DNA from: Lophium mytilinum
Lineage: Eukaryota > Ascomycota > Dothideomycetes > Mytilinidiales > Mytilinidiaceae
Assembly (NCBI GenBank): GCA_010093605.1
Contig: MU004195.1
Span: forward strand, 250,708-314,707
Reading direction: 5' to 3'
DNA: 64,000 nucleotides
In this document: positions 52,843 through 64,000 of the stretch, one piece after another
How the letters are laid out: each line of letters opens with the position of its first letter
Numbering within the stretch: the stretch's first letter is position 1
The notes under the pieces: model-generated
The model's database searches: none
What the model was told of the DNA's origin: nothing
The model's input: the letters and a program-made list of their open reading frames with translations, nothing else
Position numbers and translations under genes: made by a program

Positions 52843-54244
52843 ATGGCTCATAAGCGAGAAGAATATCATTCGGAGGCGGCTAGGCAGTCGCCTGCAGGCA
52901 AGGACAAGAGAAAGGAATGGACTTTGAAATCAAAGCGTCCAAGCATGGTACATGCCCCCGTTTCTCGCACGCACCTATTCCGTCTAACATCCTCGCAATA
53001 TTGTGGGTCAGCATGCACTCAGCTAATTCTATCAGAGAAAATCAATCGAGCAAGAGCGCTCCAAGAGCGAAACTGTGCCAGCCAACCGTGCGGCTGTACA
53101 TACAGTGCCTTTTCCAACATCTTGCAAAACGCTTATTCGCCCCTTATCATCATCCTATTCGTTACCATCTATAGCGCAGTCAACTCCACCGCCGCTAGAG
53201 CCGCTAGCTCGACCGCTCGATGCTAGCGACGCCACTCAATCGGACGTAAATTACATAGACCTAGATTCGACAGTTGGCCCACTTGTTTCAGCTATCAAGA
53301 AGCGTATGATCGAAGCCGTATCAAGCGCTAATGCAGAAATTATAGAGGGACTAGCCGCAAGAGATAAGTGCATCGAGGTTGCGGAAAGCAAGTCGAACCT
53401 AGATAGGCCAGAGTTGGATAATCTCAACCAGAAGATCAAAGAAGACGAAAAAATGTATAGGACCTTGATTGTCAGTATCGCGCTTGATAAGAGGAAGAGG
53501 CAAACTCTGGAAGAGAATATTCAGTTGAATATCAAGTGCCAACAATCAGCACGAGAGGAACATAAGAAGCTTGAGATTCGGATACATCGGGAGCTTGAGA
53601 AGCGGTTTGCGACATTAAAGCGAAGACTGGATCTCGACGATGGTGAGAAGCCTTCCGGCGAAGGAGGGCATCATCCGTTTAAAAGGATAAGGGAGCAACA
53701 CCCAATCAAGATTGCCCAATGTTATTCCCACAATAAGACTGAGCCAGAATTCAACGAAGAAGCCGAGGACGTTTGTTTGGGAGAGCCTCGGGAGGCTTTC
53801 CAAGACGCGACTGAGTACGCAACAAACTATGGAGTCAATAATGACGCCAATGGAGGAGCCGAGGAGGACTCAAAAGAGGCAATTGACGAGTGTTCTCACG
53901 AAGGGGTAGAAGAACTGCCCTTCAAAGAAGTTGTTGGAGAGTTTTTAGAAGAAGATATATCTCAGGTACGCGCTACTCCAGTCCCGAAGACCGTCTGAGA
54001 TGGTTTTGACTTTCAATCGTCCGCAGGTTGATGATGAGCAATGCCAAAGCATCTACGTGATGTCTTCTGAAGCCTTCCAGGCATCGCTCCATCACAAGTC
54101 CACATAGTTGACGGGTAATAGCAGGACTTAGATAACGTCGGGGTAGACGAACGCTCCGCCTCGCACTTTATGCCTAAGGAGGAAGACGAAGATCCTGACT
54201 ACCAGCCATCGAGTGGTACCGACGATAGTGAGGATTCCGACTAG
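52843..54244 (+). CDS. hypothetical coiled-coil protein with acidic C-terminus
   Basis: Proposed exons are 52843-52947, 53036-53965 and 54125-54244, giving about 384 residues. The first junction joins KRPSM to RKSIEQERSK at codon boundaries and uses a GTACAT donor and CTAATTCTATCAG acceptor. The last intron is 159 nt and could hide a 30-base exon at 54027-54056. No family is recognised. Residues 1-50 are strongly basic. About 115-220 is a likely coiled coil (SAIKKRMIEAVSSANAEI, NLDRPELDNLNQKIKEDEK, REEHKKLEIRIHRELEKR). The rest is acidic and ends in EEDEDPDYQPSSGTDDSEDS. The basic-coil-acidic layout recalls chromatin-associated or scaffold proteins, but this is speculation. It is one of three orphan coiled-coil genes here. 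Confidence 0.55.
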
Positions 54245-55243
54245 AACCAGCAGTTGAGCTGCCGAAAATATACTGCGATCATAAATAAGACACCCATCAT
54301 TACAATACCTATATACCCAGAATTCAGTAGTCTCTATTGGTGTGTCCGGCATGGCTCTCTATTCTTCTCAAGTGGATGGCTTCTGTCCAACCTGACTGTA
54401 AATTGTAACCCCCCCCCACTTAACCTTGATCCCGTTCTCGACCCGCTGAAATACTTGATTATCCTCCGAGTGGCGCCTTCTGTGACACCTAGCTAAGCAG
54501 TGCTTTCGTCACGGTAAAATGCCGGAGGTGCGAACTCTATCGGCTACCTGCAAAATCTATGTCCTAACCCGGTCAGCGGCCCTATCGCGACCACGAGTCT
54601 CACGAGCACAACGGCGTCCCTGTCGCACAACCACTAAACTCTATATTTTTCGAGGAGGACTCCGCTCTTACTGTGTAACTCACCTAACGGCGTGAGTCAC
54701 ATCATGCAGATTCCCCATGCTCCGCATTCTGAGAGCGACCCAGCCCTTTTTGCAAACGGACGCTCCTTATCAATGCTCCTCAAGTTCAGACATTAGGCAA
54801 GTATTCAAGTATACTGACATCTCTCATCTTTCATCTTTATAGCGGACCACATTCGGACTCAACGCATTGCTAGGTCACTTCTCTTGTGCTGCAGATACCC
54901 GAAGACTGTTTGAAACGTCTTCCTGGTTCCTTGTCCTGTCCGGGTGAGGATGCAAAGGTCATCCATGGTGTGCAACGTCTTCTGCCGTTTGAGCGGGAGC
55001 ATGCAGAAGTCAACTTGGCGGGGACGCGTGCATACCTAGTTCAAGCGGAGCTGTCACTGTCAGTGCTAGATTTAAACGCATCTAGGACCCGACCACTTTC
55101 TTTATCGTCGCTCCAACATATAAGTTTGGTCAAGCCTTATATACAGTTCCTTTATTTCTCCACCCTCAAGACATTTCAACACCTCGACTTCTCATCAGCA
55201 TCCTACTATACCCAGCCAGCAGGCCCAGGAGACCCAGCCTCAC
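54245..55243. other. 1-kb spacer between two orphan genes
   Basis: Several stops in each frame; no family or repeat is recognised. A pyrimidine- and TATA-like part near 55130-55160 is likely promoter for the gene at 55244. Confidence 0.45.
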
Positions 55244-56367
55244 ATGTCACCTCCCCCGAACAGCCCTACAAGCTCAATGTCTCGGGCGTTTGCAAAGCTT
55301 AGCGTTGGCGACAAAAATGCAAGGATGATGAAGTTAAATCTCCCTAGCACTGCTGGCCGAAATAAACGAATGATGGAGAGGGGCACAGAGGAGGTAGCTA
55401 CGAAGAAGGGAAGGACGGATCGAGCGCAAGACCGTGGCAGCCAGGACTGCCACTCTACCAACTCAAGAGATGCTGAGGTAAGCGCATGCAGATTCGTGGC
55501 TAGATATCATTCATCTGCTAACGCATTCTTGAGCGTATCTCTCGCGACGAACGACGAGAAACCGCCGCCTCGCCGTCTCCTGCCCAGCCTCTTCGACGAA
55601 TACAGGCTGCATCGCCGTTGTCTGCCCAAGCTCATCGACGATTACGGGCTGCATCGCCTTCTTCTGCCCAAACTGATCAACGAATACGGGCTGCATCGCC
55701 TTCTTCTGCCCAAACTCATCAACGAATACGGGCTGCATCGCCTTCTTCTGCCCAACCTCATCGACGAATACGGGCTCCATCCATAGCTAGCAATTCGTCC
55801 AATGTCTCGCGTCCTCGAGATGCCCAAGGTCCACGACCACTCCGTTCTATACATGAGTCAGCTTCTGCCCGACGTTCAACTCCTCCGATAACCCCTTCCG
55901 TAGACTCCGCCGGGGAGACGGACGCCACATTTACGGACGCGGCCTCTCGTCGCGAGGCTTTCATGGATGCCTTACACAACAACGCGGACCCTCCAGACTA
56001 TATGGCTTGTCTGAAGACGCTCGAGAGGGCCGCAAGTCACGATCAGAGAAGAAGAGCTCGGGAGATTAAAAGGCTCACACGCGAGAAAGAAGCTTCCCAG
56101 CAGGGTGTCGCAGGCGCGAAGGCGTTGGCTGATATGCAACATCGGGAGGCGATGGAGACCTTTAACAAAGAGAAAGCGGGTGTTGAGTATGCTGAGAAAC
56201 AGAATGAGGAAAGAATCCTAGAGTTGAAGGCGAAGCTTGCAGAAGAAGAGAAGGTGAAAGAGATGATCCTCAACGATAAGAGCGTCTTGGAGCAGGGGCA
56301 CAGTAATACCCAACGCGAGATATGCGAGCGCATTATGGCGGCAGTTAGAGAGGTTTCGTTGAAGTAA
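55244..56367 (+). CDS. hypothetical protein with 14-residue repeats and coiled coil
   Basis: Two exons (55244-55477 and 55534-56367) encode 355 residues. The 56-nt intron has GTAAGC, a GCTAAC branch site and a TTGAG acceptor, and both ends fall at codon boundaries. Residues 1-78 are basic and disordered. From about residue 89 five copies of a 14-residue unit (AASPSSAQTHQRIR type) are read from a 42-bp DNA repeat. A Ser/Pro linker follows. Residues about 225-345 form a long predicted coiled coil rich in Lys, Glu and Ala (REIKRLTREKEA, NEERILELKAKLAEEEKVKEM). No known family. Choosing the exon-2 frame this way is what links the N-terminus to the coiled coil; staying in the unspliced frame would end shortly after the repeats. 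Confidence 0.6.
55564..55773 (+). repeat. 42-bp coding minisatellite, five units
   Basis: Units start at 55564, 55606, 55648, 55690 and 55732, exactly 42 bp apart, with a partial unit from 55774. The first is the most diverged. Because 42 is a multiple of three, the array is open in other frames and on the minus strand, producing misleading repetitive frames. Confidence 0.9.
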
Positions 56368-56592
56368 ATCTAGGTGTTAGTCGGAGTAGTGGTGGGAAAA
56401 TACGCGAGTGAAGGAATTTCACAAGATGCAAGCATCTCTATATACCTAGCTATCACCGGTATAAAGTCAGCATCATTAGCATGCACCATCAAACTGATTC
56501 CTTCGTATGCGTCACTCGATTCCACGTTCGCCCTATCTTGACCTTGGTTCAGCCTTAGACCCATACTCACAAGAATCCCCCACTTCATCTCC

Positions 56593-57375
56593 CTACCCAT
56601 CCAACCCACACGCCGCCCTCACCACCCCCACCATCTCCCCCGTCCTCAAAAACACCGAATGCCCACTCTCCACCCTCACCTCCCTCACCTCGACCCCTCT
56701 CCCCTTCACCCTCTCCATCATAATCCCCTGATACACCCCCGGCACCCCATAATCCTCACTCGTATACACATACGTACTCGGCACCTCCCTCCACGCCTCC
56801 CCTTCCACCTTTACCTCCATCGCACTCATCGGAAACCGCACCAACCCCGCCACCCCCTTCTCCACCACCGCCGCATCTTTCACATCATTAAAAAACATCA
56901 GCTCCGGATCCCGCGGAAACGTACTCCCGTCCTCCGCAACCTCGACGTGCTCGTGGAAGATTTCCTCGAATTGCGCGGCTCGCACGATATCCCATATCGA
57001 GGTGCCGGCTTCGAGCATGTACGCGCACAGGTAGATGAGCTGCACGACGCCGCCGGGCTTGCCTACCGCGGTCCGCGCGGCGGTGGAGAGGCCGGTGATG
57101 GCGGAGGTGCCGACGGCGCCGCCGTAGGAGTGCATGACCATGGCGACGGACTCGCCGGTGGCGAGGAGAGAGTCGACGAGGGTGCGCACGGTAGCGACGT
57201 CGTCGGGGAAGGTGGCTGGGGGTGGGCGGGTGTTGCTGCAGGAGGGGAGGGGCGGGCAGTGGACGGTGAAGCCGGCGGCGGAGAGGGCGGAGATGAAGGG
57301 GGTGTAGGCGGCGGGGGTGTGCCAGGCGCCGTGGACGAGGACGATGGTGGGGAGGGGTGGGGTGGGGGAGGACAT
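56593..57375 (-). CDS. alpha/beta hydrolase (esterase-like)
   Basis: Single exon, 260 residues, ATG at 57375. The family is small alpha/beta hydrolases that often act as carboxylesterases. The oxyanion segment VLVHGAW is at residues 13-18. The nucleophile elbow HSYGG has S83, the acid is probably D208 (in TSEDYGVP), and the base is H239 (in ESGHSVF). Order and spacing match the family closely, including relatives of plant methylsalicylate-esterase-like proteins found in fungi. There is no signal peptide, so it is likely intracellular. Substrate unknown. Confidence 0.88.
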   Translation of the reverse strand: MSSPTPPLPTIVLVHGAWHTPAAYTPFISALSAAGFTVHCPPLPSCSNTRPPPATFPDDVATVRTLVDSLLATGESVAMVMHSYGGAVGTSAITGLSTAARTAVGKPGGVVQLIYLCAYMLEAGTSIWDIVRAAQFEEIFHEHVEVAEDGSTFPRDPELMFFNDVKDAAVVEKGVAGLVRFPMSAMEVKVEGEAWREVPSTYVYTSEDYGVPGVYQGIMMERVKGRGVEVREVRVESGHSVFLRTGEMVGVVRAACGLDG

Positions 57376-57925
57376 TGTGGGTTGGGGTTTGGTGATTTGG
57401 GGGTGGAGGTTGTGGGAGTTTGGGGATATGAGATGGATGAGAGATATTTGTGTTTCTGTAAAAGTTTATAGGGTCTGTGGGAAAATAAGATGACGGGGGC
57501 TCTCTTTGGATCTCAGGAGGCGTAGGTGTTGGTGATTGACGAATAGAAGCCTATACGATCGAAATCAGGATGAGGAGTTCAGAGCGCTTGTAAGTGGTTT
57601 CGATGTACAATTGCAGAAGCAGGTTGTTGTTTGCTTACGAGGCTCGGGTGATATACATACGACGATCGGTGGTGCCTGTAAGATGACGAAACTGTGCTGA
57701 CGCTGCACGTGAATATCACGGGATATTCCAGGGCCAGAGGGAGAAGTCGGTTCATCCTGTGTCAGAGGATCTGCGGATGGATAAAGCATGATGGATAACG
57801 GCCGAAAGATGGAAGAGAACTGATAAGGGGTTAGCAATTATATGCCTATTAGACTTCCCGATGATTTCCCTGGCATACTTGCAAGCTATCGAGGCTTCTA
57901 GGCACTACCGATGTACTACGGTCTT
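57376..57925. other. 550-base spacer
   Basis: Holds the promoter of the hydrolase gene and the 3' end of the DUF7730-like gene, both on the minus strand. No other feature is recognised. Confidence 0.45.
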
Positions 57926-59266
57926 TCAAGCTCTCGAGTAATCAATAAAGTCCCTCCCAATCTCAAACGGCAAAGCACCCTGCTCGGCTACTTCTTTCTC
58001 CCATTCCGTCTCCCGCCACGTAAGTCTTACGACAAACCTTCCATTCACCCTTACTTGTCCCAGCGCCTCCAACACCACACGTTTCCAGCCGTCACCCTGC
58101 TGCTCTCTCCGGTCACCCAGAAGTACCGCTACATCGCGAAGATTCTTCAGCTGTGCAAGCACCGCGCACGCTTTCTGCCAGTCCTCCAAGTCTTTCCGCG
58201 CTTTGGCTTGCGCAGAGCTAACCTGGTAAGGCCGGTGAGCCCGGGCGAGCATGAAGATGAACTGCAACGTGAGGTTACGGATGAGCTGGAAACGGTGCGG
58301 GAGGATTGTTTTGGGGAAGTCTAGGAGCACATCAAGGTTGCGGAAGTCGAAGGTATTGCTCTTGTAGAGGAGGGGGACTGCTTCGGTGTAACTATCGTTC
58401 ATATTAGCATTGTATCAAACTCATACTTTACTCGAAATTCTGGCGCGTGATGGAAAAGAGATAGGAGAAGTAAGAGAGAGGTAGGGGTAAAAGCAGCAAG
58501 AAACTGAAAGAAAGGGCGTCACGCACATCTGTCTGCACGTCTTCACCAGTGCTAGAATTCTGTTCTTCCGCACCCACCACCTCAGATACCGATACTCTTC
58601 ATCTTTGTACTGCGCATCGCCCTCTAGTAGCACCCTAGGTGCGTTGAAATACAGCTGTCCGCCATCCGTGACCCAGACAGCACACGCAGAGTGTGCGTTT
58701 CTCACGGATGACGACCCCACCCAGTCGTCTTCCCCCCACTTGCAGCGTTCGTAATCGAGCCGATAGAATACGCCTGGGTCGACTAACGTATAACGCGGTG
58801 GGCGAGTCAGGCTGGGAACTAGAGATGGAATGATGTGCAGCCTCTGTCCGCCGACGACCAGGGTCCAGATGTGGAGTCGAAGCTCGAGTGGAAGTTTGGT
58901 GAGCAGGGAGCAGGCGCTTTGGGGGCTGGTGTGTTGTTCTGGGCGTTTGGGGTTGATGCCGAGAAATGTGGAGATTGCTCCTTTCTTTGAGTCTCCTGCT
59001 GAAACTGGAATAGACAGAGCACGTGGGCGTGTCTTCGGGAGTGGTGTTGGTACTGGACGGACACCTGGTGGGCCAACGGCGATGGAAGGGCGAGAGTCCG
59101 TGGCACGCCATCTCTTCACAGTCTTGATAGAGTACTTAGACATGTGAGAGATGACATAGTAGGGAAAGGTGATGATGGCTTTAGGGAATTTGATGAAGAT
59201 GGCCTGTGAAACCTGGCGAAGAACAACCGAGCCTATAGGCTCGTTTCGATACTGGATTATCTGCAT
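57926..59266 (-). CDS. DUF7730/F-box-like fungal protein
   Basis: Two exons (59266-58527 and 58391-57926) give 401 residues. The 135-nt intron joins TCRQ to IYTEAVPLLYKSNTFDF, which is the conserved CRQIYxEAxPLLYxxNTF motif of this family. The LLTKLPLELRLHIWTLVVGGQRLHI block before it (about residues 123-147) resembles the start of F-box-like DUF7730 domains. ATG 59266 is the first true ATG; the open frame continues upstream without one. Such genes are numerous in Pezizomycotina and mostly of unknown role; by analogy some may be adaptors of ubiquitin ligases. No signal peptide is visible; an N-terminal hydrophobic stretch (FIKFPKAIITFPYYVI) might be a membrane or core helix. Confidence 0.7.
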
Positions 59267-59904
59267 ACCGAGACGTAAAGCTGTTGGACTGGAAGTGAGG
59301 CTCAATGAAGTTCATATGCTCTCTCCGTGTGGTGATATGTAGTCCCGGAGTTTAGGCAGCAAGTTAACGGGAAGGCTGAGCGCGCGGTTGCTCCTCTACC
59401 CTAGCTATGAAAGTATGACACCGTGAAATGATTAAATATTGTCTATGGTTAGCTTAAGGATAGCTGGTTACTTGGCATAATAGAGGTGGGGTGAGAGTGC
59501 GCATTAGAGGAGGAACGTGGTTCCTGAGTTAAAGTCGGAGTGAATATCGTACTAGTCCTAAGCGAGAAGATCTAATCCCAATCGGGAGGTGGATCACGTG
59601 ATACAATAGCATTTAGCTCCCTGACGAGGACTTCTGTTTCGGACACTTCTGTTTTTGGAACTCAGTAGTAAAGTGGAAGGCGAGTGCTGTGAACGACCAA
59701 CAAGTCACGGCGTAAGATACTGGCAATAATAATTGATTTTGGATATTTTATTTCTATTTCATTACAAACTCTTAACAAGAACCCAAAGAGGTAATATATA
59801 CAGTGTTTACGACAACTCTGCATGCCTCTTGGACATACACACTACTCTATCTTCTCTCTTCCTCCCCTGATCTCTCCTTTCTTGGTGTTCTACATCCCAC
59901 AGAA
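59267..59904. other. 640-base spacer
   Basis: Promoter of the DUF7730-like gene and the 3' region of the H+-ATPase gene. A short piece near 59445-59510 (GGTTAGCTTAAGGATA, then GTGAGAGTGC) resembles the direct repeats at 49251 and 50711, but the match is too short to call a third copy. Confidence 0.4.
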
Positions 59905-62900
59905 CTAGTCATCCTCCTCCTCCTCAGCCGCCTTGATCGCGAGAGTGTACCTCTCGTTGCCATGTTTGTCTTTACCGTGCTCAAGAGCAAGCTTGCTGAG
60001 GGCAGCAATCATGTTCTCAATGCCCGCGTCCTTGTGGCTGCGGTTCTTGCGGCCCAAGTTGTCGAGCCAGGCGATGCGGTTAAGGAGATAGTAGACGATG
60101 GCAATAACGATGGTGACACCGATGGAGTAGCCCCAGATGACAACGATGGTGACGATGTCAGTCCAGCCGTCCTCGCGTTGATGCCAATGGTCGCGGGGAT
60201 GGGTGGCGTGCGGGACACCGCCGGAGAGCCAGCCGAAAGCGCAGAAGACGGTAGCGAGAGCATCAACACCGAGGATGGCGCCGACTAGCTGCCACGAGGG
60301 CCAGGTCTTGCCACCACGGGTAACGAAGATGAGCCAGTTCTCAGTAAGCGAAACTTCGAGGAAGAGGATTTCCTGGACGGAGCCGAAGTTCTGGACAACA
60401 CCACCGTTGGGCAGGTACATGGAGCCACGAATAACCCAGGTGCCAAGCGCTAGGAGTACACCGAGAATAACGGAGATGATCCAAATTTTTGGTAGTTGCC
60501 ATTCGACGGGGCGTTCTTCCGAGTATGCGTTATCGTAGGCGACGGCGACAGTTGCCAAATCAGCGAAGAGGGCAATGAAGACGATCAGCTCGACACGGAT
60601 TGTCTCGTTGATGATAAGCATGGAAGTGACGAGGTAGATTTCCAAGTGCAGGCAAAGCGCGATACGGTATTGAATGTACGCCTTCATGCGCTGGAAAATC
60701 TGGCGGGCAGTCTTAATGGCAAGAACAATAGTGCTGAGACCGGGGGCGAGGAAGACGATATCGGCGGCGGCTTGAGCGGCTTCGGAGGCACCTTCGACGG
60801 CAATACCACAATCGGCCTTCTTGAGGGAGGGAGCATCGTTGACACCGTCACCAGTCATGGCAGTAAGATGGCCTCTCTGTTGAAGCATTTCGACGACCTG
60901 GTACTTGTGTTCAGGGAAAACTTCGGCGAAACCGTCGGCACGTTCAACTAAGTCGTGTTGAGTAGTTCCGGAGAGACCACCGTGAATGAGCTTTTGAGAG
61001 TTGTAGACCTTGGTACCGAGGGCAAGCATCTTGCAAGTTTCCTTAGCAATAGCAATGGCGTCACCAGTAAGCATCTTGACGGGAACACCGAGCTGCTGGG
61101 CTTCGATGATGGTCTGCGCGGTATCCTCACGAGGGGGGTCGAACATGGAGAGCAAGCCGAGGAGGATCCAGTCACCGTCGTTCTTCTGGTAAGCAACACC
61201 GAGAGATCGGAAGCCACGGCGAGCGAATTCGGTAGCCTTGTTCTTGAACAGATCGGAAGTCTCTTTGTCGCAGTTGGAAAGGTTGAGAATGGCCTTGGGA
61301 GCACCCTTAGCGCAGACGTACTTGTCGCCGCCCATGTGGCAGATGGTTGTGATACGCTTGGAAACTGGGTCGAAAGGCATGAACTTCTCGGTCTTCCATC
61401 CCTGCTGGAGAATCTCACGAGCCTTGGGGTAGCGCTTCATGGTCAAGATGGTGACCTTGTCAATGGGGTCCAGGGACTTGAGGTTGTGCGACGAGGCGAG
61501 AGCGGCAACGGCCATCATCCAGTTGACATCTTGGCCTTCGGCGACGTAGGGCTCGCGAATGGAAAGCTGGTTGGCGGTCAAAGTACCAGTCTTGTCAGAG
61601 CAGAGTACGTCGACACCGGCAAGCGATTCAATGGCAGTGAGCTTCTGAACAATAGCCTTTTGCTTGGCCAAGTAGGCAGCGCCGACAGCGAGAGTGGTGG
61701 TTGTCACAACGGGTAGACTGCAAAAAGGTTAGTTTTGAAAGAAGCATGTTAGCGAGAGGAGAATCTTACCCAACTGGCACACCGACAATCAAGAGGATAA
61801 GAGCGTAATGCAGCAAGTTCTCAGACGAATCCTCGGGGGTAGAGATCTTCAAGTGATGGAAGAAACCGCCAATCCAGGAAATGAGGATGAACAAGACGAC
61901 GAGGACGAGCAACGCCGTACCAATGGAGTTCATGATAGCCTTGAAATGACCTTGGTCCTTAGCGCCTTGAACGAGACTGGCAGTGCGGCCGACGAAAGAG
62001 TGAGGAGCAGAGGTAGTGCAGATAGCGTAGGCCTTGCCGCGCTTGCAGCCAGTGGTGTAGTAGCAGACATCGCCCATGTATTTGTCGACAGCAAGGGACT
62101 CTCCGGTGATGGCAGACTGGTCAACAGCGATGATGGAGGGACCTCCCTTAGGGTGGTTCTCCTCGCCGTAGTCCTCGTTCTCGTTGTCGTCCATGTCATC
62201 CTTCTTCTCGTCATCAGGGTCCGAGTCGGCGGCGAACTGGTCGTCCTCCTTCATCTTGATGAACTTCTCGTAGTCTTCCGGGGTGTCATAGTCGCAGATG
62301 AGTCTAGCGTCGCAGGGTACAGTCTGGCCTTCTTCAAGGACAACCTGGATGTGATGTTAGTGATGATCACGGGACCTGATGGATGCGGAAGGTACACACG
62401 ATTTCTCCGGCGACAATCTCCCGAGCGAGGATACCAATTTCTTGGCCATCGCGAATGACAGTAGCCTTCATGGCGATGTCGCCCTTCAGACTAGCGACGA
62501 CATCGGCAGCTTGCTTCTCCTGGTACCAACCGACAATGGCGTTGAGGATCAAGATACCAATGATGACACCCATGTCAACCCAATCACGGAGACCGGCGGC
62601 GAGGAGGACAGCGAGCTCCATGACTGGCCAATAGCGTTAGCGCTGCACTAAACGTAAACACGGGAGCACCGCGGAGTCTTACCGTAAAGAATTGGGCCAG
62701 TGAAGAAAGAGAGGAACTTCAAGAACATGTTCTCCTTCTCGCTGGTGAGCTCGTTGGCGCCGAGACGTCGACGTCTCTCGTCCACCACGCTCGAGTTGAG
62801 GCCCTGCTTGATGTCGGTGCTGAGCCACTCCTCGGGCACAACACCAGCATCCTTGCCCTGCGCATTGGGGCTGTTTCCAGCTCTCCAGAATGCCCACCAG

Positions 62901-63097
62901 GGGCGGCCCTTGCCCGCGTCCGCGGCATTGGCCTTTGCGCCAGCTTCGTCTTCGGCCGCGGCAGCTTTGGGGTCGCGGTAGGTCGTGATGTACTTCTGCA
63001 GCGCACTATACTCGTCGAGTTCTGCGTAGTCGACTCGTGAGTAGGTGCGCTCCCTCTCGGGGTCGCCGTTCTCGACATCCAGGCTGTGCTTCGCCAT
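59905..63097 (-). CDS. PMA: plasma-membrane H+-ATPase (P-type, class IIIA)
   Basis: Four exons (63097-62683, 62623-62400, 62344-61770, 61717-59905) give 1008 residues. The pump uses ATP to expel protons and makes the gradient that drives the sugar and amino acid porters in this window. P-type landmarks are all present: ILYVMELAVLLAAGLRDWVD in TM1-2, TGESLAVDK in the A domain, CSDKTGTLT with the phosphorylated Asp, GLLSMFDPPRED, LTGDAIAIAKETC and GDGVNDAPSLKKAD. A roughly 45-residue insert, with an acidic core at about residues 246-276, lies between the DARLI strand and VDQSAITGES. It is absent from yeast Pma1 but, as I recall, known in the second class of filamentous-fungal pumps (Pma2 type). 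The C-terminus is short and ends in an EEEEDD tract. Confidence 0.93.
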
Positions 63098-64000
63098 GAT
63101 AGCTCAATTGGGTGCAATTGCTTGCTACGAACCGCCGACGAACAATGGACCACGCTGGAAAAGAGGAGGGGAGAGTGGAGAGGGGACGAGAAGTGAGCAA
63201 ACAGAACTTCAGCGGGCGGCAGGCCTTTTATGAAACCCCACTCGCGATCGGCCAGCCTTTGCAGCTTGGGGTGCCATTGACGTCGCTCGAGGCGTAATCA
63301 TCCTGGCCAGCAATGGAGAGGCCAGTCCACGAGCGTTATCCGGGCCCCAACAGCGTCGAGCAGCGCCAGCCGACGCTACCGGCCGAGAGAACCGCGCGAA
63401 TTTCCTTTGAAGCTATGGGATGGGTGGGGTTCGAGCCTGTCCCGTACTGGCTGCCTCGCCTCGCAGGATGGGAGCTGGATAGGCGTAAGGCAGGGCGGGA
63501 ATAATACCGCAGGCGCACTTGCGAACAAGCTGCTCTCCGAGACAGCGCCGGCACTCCCGGAGCCTACGGAGGGGGGAAAAAGACGCAGGAAAAGCAGGCT
63601 GGCCGCTGACCGGCCCTCAGTCACCACCACACCTGCATCTGCAGCAATTAGAACCGCGAGGCAATCTCAATGGCACGTCGGCAACCACACCTGAGGCCGA
63701 GCGCGAACGGTCCCCGACAAGCTGCCGTGACGTCGCTGTGCTGCCGGCTGAGCGCGCAGTGACAGCAGGATGGCCCGCGGGTCTGCCGGAGTGCTAGCTC
63801 TTTGGGGCCACTGACGGCCGCCGTAGGCGACACCAGGCCACTCCATCGCCTGGATAAGCTTTCTTTCAAGCTGCATGCTGCTTGGCGCGCTGCTCAAGTT
63901 GCTTGTTCCTGGATGTGGGGTGCGGGATGGTGGTGGAGCAAGGGAGCCGAGCTACTGTACTGTAGATTGGCGGATGGATTGCTGCAAACAATTCCCTCAC
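63098..64000. other. upstream region of the H+-ATPase gene
   Basis: About 900 bases with no convincing gene. Composition is C+G-rich (about 63400-63800), with CT/GA-rich tracts. It should contain the H+-ATPase promoter and untranslated leader. Open frames on both strands overlap and lack motifs. Confidence 0.45.

Noticed and set aside
55500-55860. Repetitive frames with MQPVFVDEF- and GLHRLLLPKL-like repeats on both strands
   Set aside because: They are other-frame readings of the 42-bp coding minisatellite.
59445-59510. Possible third copy of the repeat at 49251 and 50711
   Set aside because: Only two short blocks match and their spacing is not kept.

Overview
The window looks like nuclear DNA of a filamentous ascomycete (Pezizomycotina, plausibly Dothideomycetes). 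The evidence is a set of fungal-type genes split by short introns (about 48-135 nt, GTRNGT donors, CTAAC/CTAAT branch sites), a HET-domain gene, a DUF7730-like gene, AIM32- and CYC2-like mitochondrial proteins, a fungal class of plasma-membrane H+-ATPase and several MFS transporters. The class assignment is an inference from gene content. Exon coordinates were worked out by hand from splice signals and frame continuity.

Layout. 0.9-7 kb: a ubiquitin protease (+) and a membrane sulfatase-fold enzyme (-) converge on an unusual seven-copy array of 161/97-bp repeats. 7-9 kb shows no gene. 9-27 kb is a dense housekeeping block: VOC-family protein, AIF-like flavoprotein, a protein with four C2HC fingers, a Mup1-type amino acid permease, a mitochondrial leucyl-tRNA synthetase with a very long charged tail, a DHA-type MFS exporter, a CYC2-like flavoprotein and an AIM32-like [2Fe-2S] protein. 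27-38 kb is looser: a broken HET-domain gene, two sugar-porter MFS genes, and two gene-poor stretches, one with a Pol III-like element. 38-47 kb: an unknown 531-aa protein, a cutinase remnant, dolichyl-diphosphatase (CAX4 type), an RWD-RBR ubiquitin ligase and an AveC-like membrane protein whose last segment is in another frame.

47-57 kb is the most accessory-looking part. It has three orphan genes for disordered or coiled-coil proteins, an ankyrin-repeat gene flanked by degenerate direct repeats, a 47-bp tandem duplication, a 98-bp foldback and an in-gene 42-bp minisatellite. 57-63 kb returns to ordinary genes: an alpha/beta hydrolase, a DUF7730-like protein and the H+-ATPase.

Functional links are loose, as usual in a fungal genome. 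Three genes serve mitochondria (LeuRS, CYC2-like, AIM32-like), two the ubiquitin system (USP, RBR ligase), and five move solutes or protons across membranes; the H+-ATPase would energise the proton-coupled porters. I see no biosynthetic gene cluster, CRISPR array, rRNA gene or complete transposon. No convincing new multi-gene system is visible. The best leads are the LeuRS tail, the symmetric repeat array, the A-box/B-box element near 37.4 kb and the group of orphan coiled-coil genes.
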